A model generated the notes under the pieces. The model did not search any database, was not told the DNA's origin, and was given only the letters and a program-made list of their open reading frames with translations. Both the position numbers and the translations under genes were made by a program. Positions 12,601-24,573 of a stretch of DNA of 64,000 nucleotides are shown here, one piece after another (positions within the stretch are counted from its first letter, which is position 1; every line of letters starts with the position of its first letter). The stretch is from Paraconiothyrium sp. Pb-2020 (taxonomy: Eukaryota > Ascomycota > Dothideomycetes > Pleosporales > Didymosphaeriaceae), in NCBI GenBank assembly GCA_022419385.1, contig JAJUBI010000004.1, positions 1,116,001 through 1,180,000 of the forward strand. The letters run 5' to 3'.

Positions 12601-14276
12601 CTAACCAAATGTAGAGTTGATGGGGCCAACCTTGATGTTGCTGTAGGTGACAGACGCATCGGCGCTCTTTGACTCAACGTCGGCGGGTACCTAACACTGT
12701 CAACACGCAATCTCAATCGCAAATCCAACGGTAGCACTTACCCCAGAGCTTGTTTCACACTCTCCACGGCCAATGCCGGGCGTCGCCGCGTCCTTATCCG
12801 TGGGGTATGTGGAGTCGAGCCACAGCATATTGGCGTAGTGGTCATCCCACAGCGACATGACTAGCACCATACCCTTCGAGAGTGCCGAAGACATACTGGC
12901 CATTCCACCCTTGTCCTTGAACGTGTATGTGTCGCCAAAGACCTGCTTCTGCTGGTCGCAGAACTTGGTCGTGATAGAGTTGCCCTCCACACCGGCAATC
13001 GTGGACTGCGAGTTGGGAATCACCTAGTGAATACTGTCAGTCGTCGACTTCTACGAGGAAAGAGCCCTGATATTACCTTGCCACCCTGCACATAAAAGCG
13101 CTTGATCTCCATGCTCGCACCGGAACCGACGAACTGGGTCACCACGGTGAATTTCTTGGAGGTGTCCACTGTCTTGCCCTTTCCGTAGAAATCCTTCACA
13201 CCCATACGGTATGAGTTGAAATCGCAACCATCGGGGTCGCATACACCTGCATAACGATCGGAAGAGTATGTTCCACCGCATCCGTCGCCATCGCACCGGG
13301 ACTGTTCGATCGTGCTGCAGGAGTGAGGTGTTACGGCGGTGGAAACACTGTTGGCCTCCCAGATATCCATCTCTGCGCAGCAGCTGCCGTGGCCACCAAC
13401 ACCAGCATTGGCATCGTTAGAAGATGGGGTCCAGCCCTCGACATTGCCCTATCAGAAAGTCAGTCGTAACTTCGCCTCACAGGGACCGGAACGAAGGTAC
13501 CTCGCCGTTGATGAACTTGAGATCACGCGGGCATTGGGCATCACAGTACCCGGTACCGTACTTAGCACCAGCTTTGTTAGTAGAGTACTTCTTCAGACCG
13601 CCATCAGAGTCCATGGACACGAAATATAAGGCACCATTGAGACCGCAGGGGAGGTTCGATAGATCTACATCGAATGTGAACTCCTGGTCAGGAGAGAGCT
13701 TGAACATCTCGTAAGTAGTGTCGTCCCTCATCATGTAGGTACGAGAGCCGATGTTGGTGGAGTAGGATCCCTTGGTTACGAACTTCAATTGCAGCGAATT
13801 GCCGCTTGCAGTGATGCCGTAGGTAGCCTTGTAGTCGGCGCCATCAAGAGCACAGTTCGACGCACAAGACTTGTTGTCTAGTGGTATGTTCAGCACAGGT
13901 TTGCGTTACCGCGCTTAGCTGTTCGTCTTACCCTTGCAGAGCGTCGAATTCCATTCGTTTCCGGTGTAGCAGTTGTCGTAGCTAGTGAAAGGTTAGTCCC
14001 AACCGCAGCGAGGTCCATCTATAGGTGTCCTACCCAGTCTTTGCGTGAAGCCAACGCCAGTCTGAATGTGTTAATCAGCTCGTGCTTTGACTTGTATCTC
14101 GCGCATGCCAACTTACTAGCGTCAATGACAACCTTGCCGTTCTTTGTAGTACAGCTACCCTTCGCCGTGCATTGCTGCCAGGTCATTCCAGGGTGAGTCT
14201 CCGTTTGCTGGGTTCCCACCAATTGGCCCTGAGCCACAGCGAGAAGAGATGACGCGACGGTAAGAAGTCGATACAT
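12601..14276 (-). CDS. cbh1: Secreted GH7 cellobiohydrolase without CBM
   Basis: Processive cellulase that releases cellobiose from cellulose chain ends, secreted. Seven exons (14276-14117, 14061-14034, 13981-13932, 13877-13501, 13448-13077, 13023-12742, 12690-12601) give 452 aa with consistent phases. A signal peptide (MYRLLTVASSLLAVAQG) leads into GTQQTETHPGMTW, the usual GH7 N-terminus. The catalytic motif EMDIWEANS carries the nucleophile and acid/base Glu. Many Cys pairs are conserved (CCAEMD, CDGDGCGG, CDPDGCDF). The protein ends at the catalytic core (SNIKVGPINSTFG), with no linker or CBM1. The family is clear; cellobiohydrolase rather than endoglucanase is inferred from overall length. 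The start at 14276 is supported by the signal peptide. Confidence 0.95.
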
Positions 14277-17107
14277 GATGAATCTTGCGCAATCGATGAA
14301 GCCTGTGGCGTATTCTCAACCACCAGGAAAGGCTCTTGTTTTTATACGCGGCCCAGCGGCGATCGCCGTGCATCTGCGCCGAATGGCATGAACAATCTAA
14401 ACGCCACTGCGGAACGACGGGAAGTAGATTCGTACCACAATTGGCCGTATCGAATCAGACACCAATGTATCAAGTCCTAGCAAGTGAGCGTAGATTCTGC
14501 CAGAATGTCTCCAATCTGGACAACGTCGCTAATCGGAGCGACACAAGTGCTCCCGATGGAAGCGGAGGACAAAAGAATTGCCAGGGATAAAGAGATCATC
14601 TGTGACATCGTGCATAAAGCAGGGCCGAGCAATGGAGCTTGAACAGTTTCGTTTGCGTCCGGGAGCGTGAGTAATGATAGATACAGATCGTCTGCGCAAA
14701 TTGAAAACCATCAACTTAATGTGAAGAAGGGTGCTTCAGGTGCACTACTTGCAGCGTGCCGGAGGATACGATAGGCTCCATAGAAGTCGTCTCAAGGGGC
14801 GAGCAGGCACCGGCTCCAAAACCGGGTAAGCAGAGAAACACAACGCCACGCCTGTGGGACCGGAGACGTTGTGCTGTCTTGTGGCACGCCCGGAGTGGAC
14901 TGAGCCATAACGACGGTTTACCAGCAGTAGCTCTTCTATCAACCTCTCATGCCTCTCTTCCAATGCGTCAAAGACCTAAGCTCATTGCAACTGATCAACA
15001 ATCGCGCCAAGATCATCAGAGTGTTTCGTCATCTCTGTTGTATTCTGCAACTAGTCATCCCTGTTTCGCACGGAGACATGCTCGCCAGTCAGAGGCGAAA
15101 TGAAGTAGAGTAATGCTGAGATGCTTTGATGAGTGAGGTCTGGCCGTCGGGTAGCTTGTGGGACAGAGCGCCGGTGTTTCGATTCGTTCTACTACAGGGT
15201 AAACTGGACCCTGAGTATGCGTAAATTCTACGAGAGGCTCTACTTCTGTGATCACTTTGAGTTGATGAAGACAAAGCTGGGGTTGATTTAGGCTCAAGAG
15301 CTAGTACTTCGGCACTCACGCATTTGCGGGGTTGCAGGGGTTCTCCACACCATACTGCCGTTGACGTCCCTTGTTCGTAAGACGCTCGATTGCAGCTCTA
15401 GCTGAGCATTCCTTCGTTGCCATCCAATAGGTTCGATCAAATAGATGCATGTGCATCTGCACCCGCCTGTAGAGCGGCGACCAGTTTTAGTCCCCAGATG
15501 AACATTAACAACGATCATCAAATATGGCGGGAGTTTCTGTCAGACCACCGAGAGGATCGCGGTCCCAAGAACGACCACGGGATGGTGCCCACTATCGGCG
15601 TGTAACACAAGCGGCGCTCCGCTTCCTAGGGGGTTGAAGGCTTGATGGCGAGAATTGACTGGCCTGTCGGAGGCATCTATCGTAGCACAAGATCCGAGTC
15701 GACCGTATGCTCTGGGGAGTATTCGAGAAACCTGCTCAGAAGACCGATGCGGGGTAGCAACCCAGTCATATTGTAATAGCTCTTTGCTTGGCCGGGTTTT
15801 CGCTCGCTGTCAGGCGAAGAGGCTCCGGAGAGGCTCCGGTGAGGCGACATGAGGCTACGTGAGGCTGAACGAGGCTCTTGGAGCGACCGAGTGCTGGGTG
15901 ACGGCATGTTAAGTATCAAGTGCCTACAAGGCCCTCTTCAGCGACTGCGGGCAAGTGGAGAGCGGTTAAAGGTACATCTTTGCGCCTCTAAGTTGTCCAA
16001 GCACGATTTTGCTGAGGCTCAGTAGTCAAGTGCTTGGAGCCTCATCACGTAGATTGGGTCACCACCTGGAACCTAGGTACTGGGTTTGGATGAGTGGCTA
16101 GCGAAGCACTGAAGAGCTTTGGAAGATCTGGAATGAAACACAGGTCAGCCGCGTTAGGTCGATCATGCACTTTTCGCCAATGGGAAGGACTGCTACTATA
16201 TGCAAGATAGCGCTTTCCGGGTAATGCACTCAAAAAATCTTTCGCTGCGTCGCCACAAATGCCTTTATGCTATAAGTCGCGATAGACTTGTTGTCGTAAA
16301 GACCGCCTCAAGCCTGTCCAGGTATCATGGAAGAGAGATGAACGTGATGCAGGTCGCAGTGAATCAGTGTTGGGCCCGTCGACCTTGAACCATCTTGAAG
16401 GCGCGCCTTGAGGCATCATCAGGTCGTCAAGATGAGACGCGACGTGCTGCCCACCCGGGTAAATGAAGCTTCTCGTGTGTAGTATGGCGAGCGGGCCGAC
16501 GAGCAGCAACTACGTCACACTCCAATTGAGAGCAACTTGAGAGGAGATGGACGTGTCGATGGTCAAGACCTTATGACGGCAGGGCATTGCGGTGGTGGAG
16601 ATCTGTGAAGCCAGCAGGACGGATGGGCGAGGGGAGCCAGTGACCCGACTAAGCTGGCCCACGTGGTGGTACCCACTCAGGGCTCTATGGTCCCAAATTA
16701 TGTCGATACGATCATCGTTCAAGCATGAAACCTGAATTACACGCGTATGATGCGAGGGCTGGTTGAAAACCCTCTGTGAACAGAGGGCAGACAGCTGGAT
16801 AGTCTTATATCTGAAGCGCGATGTCAGCGATAAGAATGCCAATTGCATTGGCCGCGACGCGCTCCGCGAACTATAATAACTGCGTTGTAAATAGACGTGG
16901 ACGACAATGACCGGTATGATTTGAACGAATCACGCGTCCAGAATCCCTTACGCGCGATGAGGATTGTGTGCGCTCGGACCAGAGATCCGAATCCGCCGAA
17001 AGTCCGAGCCGAACTGGAAACATCCCCATCTCCACCTTCATGTCCATCCCCCTTCTCCGCCTTATCCGATAACCCACACTTGCGGAGACCGACCATTTCA
17101 CAATACC
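14277..17107. other. 2.8 kb between the divergent GH7 and Zn2Cys6 genes
   Basis: Holds the upstream region of the GH7 gene (left) and the leader of the transcription factor (right). No coding segment with family similarity or splice logic was found. A short run of repeated GAGGCT lies near 15.85 kb. Confidence 0.45.
15815..15880 (+). repeat. Degenerate GAGGCT short repeat
   Basis: GAGGCT recurs at least six times in about 65 bp, spaced by CCGGA, GACAT, ACGT and similar. Probably slippage-derived low-complexity DNA; no function inferred. Confidence 0.6.
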
Positions 17108-19785
17108 ATGTCGACCAGAAGTGCCGAGTCGCGCGATAATTCGCCAGATGCATCGCCTGAGAAGCGTGCCAGCAAGAAGCGAAAAGTGTTATCATGCTAC
17201 GCGTGCAGGAACCGGAAGATGAAATGTGATCGCGTGTGTATGTAACCCGCGATATACTCTCCAATGGAACACACCTTCCTGGAAAACACATCCGCGGAGC
17301 CCTACTTGACTGACACCTCGTGGTCTAGATCCTGTTTGTGGCCGTTGCCAAAGAACAGGAAGGGCGGATCAATGCACCTACGACCCTCGCTTGCTCGAGG
17401 ACATACCGGTCAATGGAGATGGTCACGTGGAACCGCCGAGCTTTGTACAACACGATAGCGCTCCGAGTGGGGCAGGCTCTTCTGATCTCTTAAGCTGGAA
17501 AATACGAGGTGAGCGAGTTGAGCAGACAAGCCGCAGATAAGCCCAGACTAATGCCACAATCTTAGTGCAGGAAAGGCGACTGGAGCAATTGGAGGGCAAG
17601 CTCGCTTCTCAAAGTGGAGCTGGTGTCCACGCATACGGATCTTCCCCATCGCATTTCCACGACTTTAAGGCAGACGAACCTCACATACATGAGGAAATGA
17701 TGTTTCGAGGCAAGGCGTTCAAGACTCAGTTCTATGGTTCAACATGTCCTCTGAGCGCGCTGACACAGGTTCGCACCCTCGTCTTGCGAGGCTCATATGG
17801 CTTTGACTGACGTACTAGTTCTCTGAGCTCCAAGCTTTTACACGAGAGTCTGTCATCTCTTCAGGCAACATGGGGCACGTGCGCGACGACTTCAAAGCTT
17901 TTCGTGTCCGTCGAAAGGCAATGATGAAAGAAAAAAATTCACGGAGACGTGGCTACGATGAAGAGATCTTCCTCCAGTTACCCGACAAAACTACACTCGA
18001 TCCTCAGGTGGCATTGTACTTTCAGACATGCGAGACGTCTTACCGTGTTTTGCATGAGCCAAGTTTCTGGAGAGAGTATCAAGCCTTTTGGGAACGGCAA
18101 TCCAACGAGGAGTCTCTAACGCCCTTTGCCGCTATCCTGTTGTACATCCTTGCAATCACCAAATGTCTTCAGCCAAATGACGGCAATATTTTTGTTGGCG
18201 ACAGCTCAGTCGATCGCGACACGGCTCTCGATTACATAGAAACATGCGACATGTGGTTGCAGCGTCAGTCTCGGAAACAGACCACTCTTACCTTTTTCCA
18301 GCTTCACTGTCTTTCGCTTCTCGCAAAGAGATACAATAGCTTGAAACTGAAGCAGGACTGGACAGCTTCCGGTGATATCATACGGCTTGCTATTGCAGCA
18401 GGTTTGCATCGAAATCCATCGCTCCTATCAAGAGGTCGTATAACCGAGTTCGAGAAAGAGATGCGCAGAAGGGTCTGGCTGACTATCGTGGAAATGGAAC
18501 TACAAGGCTCGATTGACTGTGGCTTGCCATCTTCGGCCTGCGGTCTCTACTTTGATGTCCAGCCTCCTTCCAACCTTCCCGATGAAACATTCGCTCCCGA
18601 CACCACACAGATTCCTGCAGGGCGTCCAATTGAACACTTCACCTCCACGTCGTATCTCAATGTGTCGTTACAATCCATGCCTCTCCGCCTCCATCTTCTA
18701 CAGCTGTTAAACAACCCCACAACCGAGCTGCAATACTCGGATGTCATTCACTACGATGGGCAATTGAACGCAATGTTGACGACATTACCAAATTGGACCG
18801 ATCCCAGAGCCGAAATTCCCACTGTACTGCTCAAATTGCAGCTGCTGCAATTCCTCCTAATACTACACCGACCGTACGCTGAGTTTGCAACTGCGAATAA
18901 GCGCTTCAGTTTCTCTTTCACTGCTTGTATAGAAACAACGAGTGCGATAATGACACTCCATGAGCAATTGCTCGGTAAGAACATTCTGGCACTGAATCAT
19001 CTTCGTAACGACGCTCTGCGAGCCGGCATCGCGCTTGCTCAAACGACATACCACAACTGCTTCCACGCATCACCAGCAGAAGGTCGCGAACCGCCTGCCC
19101 ACAAGACTTTCATACATCCTGTCGACGTAGCGCTGCATCCAAACAGCAGCGTCTGGAAGGTGCTCCGGAGCTTAAGATCCCTCAGCTACCCACAGATAGC
19201 CTGCTTTCAGCAACGCTCTGCACAACTGCTGTGAACCTCCTCGAGAAGGTACGCCAGCTCTTCGAAAACAAGGTCATGCGTCTTGGCACCGGCTACATGG
19301 AGTACTTTCTGCTCTGCTCTGCACAGGGCATTATGCCTTCCCTCAACCAAGACCGCGCAACGTCGATCGCATCCATTACCAACGCCACGGCCGATGACCT
19401 ACGCTCCCGTGGCCGCAAGGCGCTCGAGCGAGTGACTTCCCTGTGCTTCCGCGTCCTCGCTCTACAGAAAGAACCTGCCGATACGCTTGTGAACAGCCTG
19501 CGCCAGAACGTCACAGTACCGTCACCAATTACACCGGCGTCCAGTCTTGGGCCGTCGACCGCGCCACCTTCGGGACCGCATATGTATGGAAATAGCCTAG
19601 GCGGGGGAGGCCTCGGTGGAGACCTGCCGACAATAATACCCGGAACAAGTGCTATGGCTACTGCTCTCAACGAAGGCAAAAGCTTGGGCGATGGTCCATT
19701 CGATGAGCTGCCTGACATGCAGGTTGATCTGTCGGGCTGGACATTCCCGGATTTCTGGAACTTTGATATGGGTGGTACTTTCTAG
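17108..19785 (+). CDS. Zn(II)2Cys6 transcription factor with fungal_trans domain and apparent frame break
   Basis: Nuclear DNA-binding regulator. Exons 17108-17237, 17329-17508, 17566-17768 and 17819 onward. The first intron splits the binuclear cluster, as is common: CYACRNRKMKC joins PVCGRCQRTGRADQC, matching C-x2-C-x6-C-x5-C-x2-C-x6-C. A short coiled segment (QERRLEQLEGKL) follows. The large exon carries the middle homology region, with LYFQTCETSYRVLHEPSFW and MRRRVWLTIVEMELQGSI. The frame shifts between about 19083 and 19150. The first frame runs on through KTFIHPVDVALHP to a stop at 19234; the second frame resumes as PQLPTDSLLSATLC and runs to 19785. A 64-nt intron with a poor GTCGCG donor could bridge it, otherwise it is a frameshift. 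The ATG at 17108 is preferred to an upstream in-frame codon because basic residues precede the cluster directly. Confidence 0.85.
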
Positions 19786-19876
19786 GCCTTCTCGATTTGC
19801 CGAACATTTCACGTTGATATCGGCTTGCAAGGATAATTCTCAAAGGATTTATTGATATTCAGAATCTATGTACAAT

Positions 19877-22800
19877 TTACAGATATGATGAGTCTTCTAA
19901 GTACGTCTCTATCCTATTCAAATGTCCGTTGCACACAATCAGGCAGAGGTAACCTGCACCTTTATGCCTGGGTAACCATGCCGCCATCTGTCCGAATGAG
20001 TCTGTTCGAATTGGCGACCTGAGGAACAACAACGCACGTGCAATGCGTGGTGCGTTTGACTTTGCTCTAGGCCGGACTGCTGGAATCTTACCTATCGAGG
20101 AGGTGAGTCCTGCCATGACATATACCAGTCGCAGCTGATGTGTATCCCCTTTCATTTTCCACCGTTCCTCCACTTGTTTGTGTGTGTTCGCTTTGCAGGC
20201 GTGCAACGCGATGGTGTATATGAATGAACATGGACCGCGGCGCGTAGCGAAGTGGACGGGCGTTCGCGAGGATAGAACGAGGAGCTGCGCATATCTGCGA
20301 GGCGACCGCATCAGTAGTCGTTCCTGTAAGTCCATCAGCTTGTTTCTCAGCTTCAATGCTGGTGAAGAGATGTCATGAGTACGAATTACGGTCACGATAC
20401 CAACCACAGGCCAGACCGCTTCCACGCACCCATGTGGTTTGCTCTAGCCGACATTGTAAAGACCCTGATGCTATAAGGAAGCACTAGGGGCCGTCATGCC
20501 GGCCATGTGCATAGGATATCGTGCAAAGATTTCTGTAAGTCCGTCAGCTTGGCTCCCAGTTTCTTAGCAAGTAGATATGTCATGAGTACGATTTACGGTC
20601 GCGATGGGCCAGAACGCTTCCACGCACCCATGTGATTTGGTCTAGGCTGGCTAAAAAAACAACTGCAGCTACAAGGAAGCACCAGTGCCGTCAAGCCGCC
20701 ATGTGTTTGGGAGATGGGAAGCTGATGAACTTACCAGACATGAATAGACTGCAGCAGGTAGAGCTCAATGGCAAAGCTATGTGAGCTGTAAGTCCGTTAG
20801 GATCTCGAGGATCCCAACTGGTTCTGTTATTAGTGGAATGTCATGTGAGCGACTTACTGTCACGCCCATAGCCTGAGCTAAGACGCTCCAACGCCCCCAT
20901 GTGGTTCGATCTCGGCCGGCGACGTTACAGCTGAAACTAGAATGCTAATAGGAAGCACCAGCATCCGTCTAGCCACCGGCCTGGAAAAGTAGGAACGAGA
21001 AGCAGGGAAGGACTTACTCATTAGAACCGGTTGGGATGTCATGCAAGCGACTTACTGTCACGCCATAGCCTGAACCACGACGCTTCAACGCCCCCATGTA
21101 GTTCGATCTCGGCCGGCGACGTTACAGCTGAAACTAGAATGCTAATAGGAAGCACCAGCATCCGTCTAGCCACCGGCCTAGGAAAGTGAGAACGAGAAGT
21201 ACGGAAGTACTTACTCGTCAGGATCGTTTGTAGAGAAGGTGGGGCATTGTCAGCCTGCGAGATCTTGCTGGCAGCTGTCGTTAAGCAACAAGACCAATAA
21301 CCTGTAAGTCCATTAGCTTCCTGCATCGAACAAGTCGAGATGACAATAAGAAAATGTATGAAGCCAAACACCCTCAAGCGCCACCGAACAGAACCAGGCT
21401 GAACACCGCGCTCAAGGTTTCTGATGAGATTGAAGTTTGACTTCGCCGTTGCCGTCAAGGTCAGGAGATCACGCAACAAGCCTAGAGCGCTCACCCATCT
21501 GGAGCCTCCACCGGTTTTTTGATCTAGGCGACGGTCTTTACACGACAGGCTGTAGAGGGCAGCGAGCGCAAAGGAGACCGCCGCCATATACAAGAGCATG
21601 CTTCTTGATAAAGTAAGAAAGCAGGGTGGACTTACCGGAACGAAGATGTAACAGCGTCTCGGTGGACTTCAAACGGAGCGGTTATGAGGCATATGACCTG
21701 CGAGTCCGTCAGCAACGTCTTAGAGAAGGGTATGAAGTTTGTACTTCCGTCGTCGCAGGGGGCTGGTTCAATCTCGGGCCCCTTCCGCAAACAGTACCAA
21801 TGAGTCTCTGTGTACTGGCCATTTGTGGAACCCTGAATGGGAAGGAGATGTGTGGGAAAGATACGTCGAGGACTTTGTACAATACGATCATGTTCGCATC
21901 GGGAGGCACGCAGTCGTGGAACGCTCGTGGTGGCGCGGCCAGAGACCGATTCAATTTGCACTACGGTCCAGTCAGCAAACCAATCGGTTGTTCGTACGTA
22001 TGGCAAAGAGCAGGGGCAGGGCAGGGGCAGGGGAAGGGAAAGGGCAGGGGAAGGGGGAGGGGAACTCAGTTGCCATAGGCAGCTGCTGAACCTACCATGG
22101 AAGGTTGAAGGAGGATCGAAAGTCGGGTCTGGAAACCTGCGTCCAGTCAGCACGCGCATAAGCGGTTGGTACGTATGGCAAAGGGGATGTCGCAGACTCG
22201 CTCCCTTCGCGAGCATAAGGCTCGGGCCTAGTGCACACGTCAAAGGGGCCGTAATCCTACGCCGAAATTTATCGGAGCCAGGTCTGCATGTTGATCTTGG
22301 CCAGCGTGTAACGCCCAACACTATGGGGAAGTGTAGGCACTGTCGCTGGCCGAGGCCATAGGTAGCTGCTGGACTTACCGAGTTCGGGAGAACAGGTACG
22401 ACATGATGGCGGCTGATTCTTGGGTGAAGGAAACGTTAACGGTGCATTGTCGGGGAGTGAGATGGGAGAGATTCTGTGTGGTGAAGTCAACAGTGTCCTA
22501 CAACATAGCGAAACCAGGAGACATTTGAGATGTGATGCCCTCAGTATGCTAGCCTTGGCCAGCTCTATCGTGGTCCAGCATGAACTAGTCAGTGACCGTC
22601 AAGGATGGTTGTTTCAATCATGGGTAGTTGAAGTAAGGGAGAGTAGTGTACCCGCCTTCGAACAATCCTTCAAGCAGATTCGATATACCTATGTTCTGGT
22701 CAGCGGCTGTCCAAATAGCGGGTGGCTGTGATCAAGAAAGATGTGACGCCATCAGTATACTGGCCATGGCCAGCTCCATCGTTGTCCAGCATGAACTAGT

Positions 22801-23505
22801 CAGTGACCGTCAAGGATGGTTGTATCATCTTGCGTGTGAAGGAGGAGAGTAATGAGATGAGGTACTTGCCTTGATGGAAATTTAAGAATGCCAGAGGCAG
22901 TATGTTGAGCTCAATGCCACTGCCAGCCAACTCGCTAACGGCAATGGCGTCGCCAAGCGGATGTGTATCGCTCAGAGTGGTTGAGTTTCTTCCAGCAGTA
23001 ACTACTGGGCAAATACATGGACTTATTATGCCAGGGAGGATGAGTGATACAGTGACACTTATCAGTGACTGAGTATGCGGAAGCCTGTTGCAGGTCAGTC
23101 AATGTAGCCAAAGGCGTGTGCGCGACGAGAAGTAGAGGTGCAGCAATCAGAGCGGTTGCGGGTTTTCATCAGCAATAGTAGCTCAGACAAGAACAGCGTC
23201 CAGAAGACTGGCACGCCAGCAGCCTTGTCGCCCAGCAGCAGCTACTAGGACAGGGTCAAGGCCCGGGAGGCACGAACTGTTCTCATCGCGCTCATGGATG
23301 GAAGTGGGGTAAGGAGAGCAGGCTTACTCACGAAAGGTGTCTTGCGACGGCCTGTCAAGGCGGAGTGACGCAACCTGAAGGCGCGGCGGCGGCGGTGACG
23401 ACAACGAGGTCGAGGGGGGCACTGTCAGTAAAGTGCCGCTGAGAAGCACTACCTGCGACGTGCCAGCAAGGTCGTGCCTGACAAAGAGGAGAGAGAGCTG
23501 ACCAT
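19877..23505 (-). CDS. Intron-dense locus built of repeated exon/intron modules, unknown product
   Basis: I do not recognise a family. The minus strand shows many strong splice sites in register. Donors include GTAAGTCGC (twice) and GTAAGTCC/GTAAGTAC. Acceptors repeat almost word for word: CTGACGGACTTACAG, CTAACGGACTTACAG, CTAATGGACTTACAG, CTGATGGACTTACAG, plus CTGACTGGACGCAG. Between them, exon types recur. Type X encodes variants of TTWVRGS/TTWGRWSVLAQ. Type Y encodes variants of TTIELAKASILRAS, including FAIELYLLQSIHV. A TATA box (about 23618) and a pyrimidine-rich leader precede a possible start at 23505. The last open segment (20325-19877) begins ERLLMRSPRRYAQLL. Several modules carry stops, so part of the locus is decayed or noncoding. 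I cannot give a complete reading frame. Confidence 0.4.
20390..21141 (-). repeat. Four copies of exon module X (20390-20470, 20597-20668, 20858-20944, 21056-21141)
   Basis: Each copy follows a polypyrimidine/TAG acceptor (CTTCCTATTAG, CTTCCTTGTAG, CTTCCTTATAG) and ends at a GTAA donor. Lengths are 81, 72, 87 and 86 nt; the first three are multiples of three. Copies one to three have an open frame containing TTWVRGS, ITWVRGS and TTWGRWS. The fourth has a G-to-A change making TGA in that frame. Copies three and four are nearly identical across about 90 bp, so that duplication is recent. Confidence 0.75.
22011..22062 (+). repeat. G-rich tract with G-quadruplex potential
   Basis: About 50 bp with at least eight runs of three to five G separated by one to three bases (GGGGCAGGGGAAGGG style). 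On the minus strand it is a pyrimidine tract inside the modular locus, possibly within an intron. Confidence 0.75.
22527..22840 (-). repeat. Tandem duplicate of module Y and its flank (about 22527-22625 and 22737-22835)
   Basis: Two copies about 210 bp apart share long identical stretches (for example CAGCATGAACTAGTCAGTG). On the minus strand each follows a CACTGACTAG acceptor and reads SCWTTIELAKASIL or SCWTTMELAMASIL. Two more distant copies with an IEL core lie near 22876-22912 and 20735-20787. Confidence 0.7.
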
Positions 23506-23529
23506 GAGAAGTACAAGAAGTTGTAGAAA

Positions 23530-23585
23530 AAGATGGAGAGTAGAAGATGGAGAGTAGAAGATGGAGAGTAGAAGATGGAGAGTGG
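23530..23585 (-). repeat. 14-bp tandem repeat, four copies, in a pyrimidine-rich leader
   Basis: Plus-strand unit AAGATGGAGAGTAG occurs four times in a row, the last with one change. On the minus strand it is a CT-rich tract between a TATA box and an ATG, where fungal genes often have pyrimidine-rich leaders. Confidence 0.8.
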
Positions 23586-23610
23586 AAGGTGGAAGGCGGG
23601 GCAGAGAAAG

Positions 23611-23618
23611 GTTTTATA
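23611..23618 (-). promoter_or_regulatory. TATA box (TATAAAAC) for the minus-strand modular locus
   Basis: CCTATAAAACC on the minus strand lies about 30-80 bp before the CT-rich repeat and about 110 bp before the candidate ATG at 23505. The spacing suits a core promoter; the assignment is inference. Confidence 0.4.
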
Positions 23619-24573
23619 GGCGAGGCGGCGACGCGTTGGCCAAGTGAAGCTGGCGGAAGGCAGCGGCGGCAATCAAAACAAACGGCCTTCGCAACGCGCC
23701 CTTAGCCCCACCAGATTCGGGCTAGGCAGACGAGGCGGGAGAAAGGCAGAGAAAGGGCAGGAAACGTACCAGTGTGCATGTGCATGCTGAGCAGTTCTCA
23801 AGATAGGGAGCTCCTCGTCGGCAAGATCCCTGTGTAGACCAGAACGTCTGGCGTACGTTGCTCCGGGGTGGATAGACAAGGCAGTAATATAGTCGAATAA
23901 AGAGAGATTATGATCCTCTCAGACCAAGTGCTGTTGGCTGGCTCTGGTCAGTGATGATATACCAATCTGCAGCTGATCGTGGCGCTGCTACGAGGACGTC
24001 AGGCCAAGCATGAGCCAGGCAGACCAACGTACAAAGCCGTATCAAGTCTTGCATGGTGTTCTTCATGTCATGAGTGTCGATTTCCCGCTGGGGAAGAAGG
24101 GAAAGGAGGTGGCTTACTGTAGGTACCGTCAGGTGCAGCTCCAGCTCTTGAGGTTCTGCTGAGGTGGGTGACTGTGAAGCAGATACGCGAAGTACAGGTC
24201 AAAGTTGCAGAAAAGCTGGAAAGTCAAAGGAAGAAGCTGAGTGAACGAGGAGAAGAGCACCGCGTCAATTGTTGGGGCCTGGTTGCGAGGAAGGCGCTCA
24301 GTGACGCTTTACCCCTTTCGGATACCCACCAGACTGACCATATGCTCGTGTGTCCGCAACACCACTTCTTCTCTAGCGTTTGCTCGAATATCGACCGGTA
24401 TGTGGTCTTGGAAATTGAAGCTGTTGACTCTAGCTAATATTACGGTAGCTACAATACACTCTCCACTCGCGCACTGCTCACGTGCAATTCACGCTCCACC
24501 GCACACGCATATACACTCCGTCTCGCAGCCAACGCATCTCCTCGCTCTTCTCAAAGCAAAGCACAACAGCAAG

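Larger units (their letters stand above)
23506..24573. other. Upstream region of the modular locus
   Basis: Apart from the TATA box and 14-bp repeat listed, I see only short frames. A possible extra minus-strand 5' exon (ATG at 23879, donor GTACGT) was noted but not supported further. Confidence 0.4.

Noticed and set aside
16964..17107. Upstream start for the Zn2Cys6 factor
   Set aside because: The extra 48 residues are His/Pro-rich leader-like sequence; the ATG at 17108 gives the usual short arm before the cluster.
21039..21599. 186-codon minus frame
   Set aside because: Also crosses intron signals (GGACTTACAG acceptor, GTAAGTAC donor); only parts can be exons.
21632..22321. 229-codon minus frame over the modular locus
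   Set aside because: It reads straight through several consensus introns (GTAGGT and GTAAGT donors with CTGACTGGAC-type acceptors), so the continuous protein is not real.
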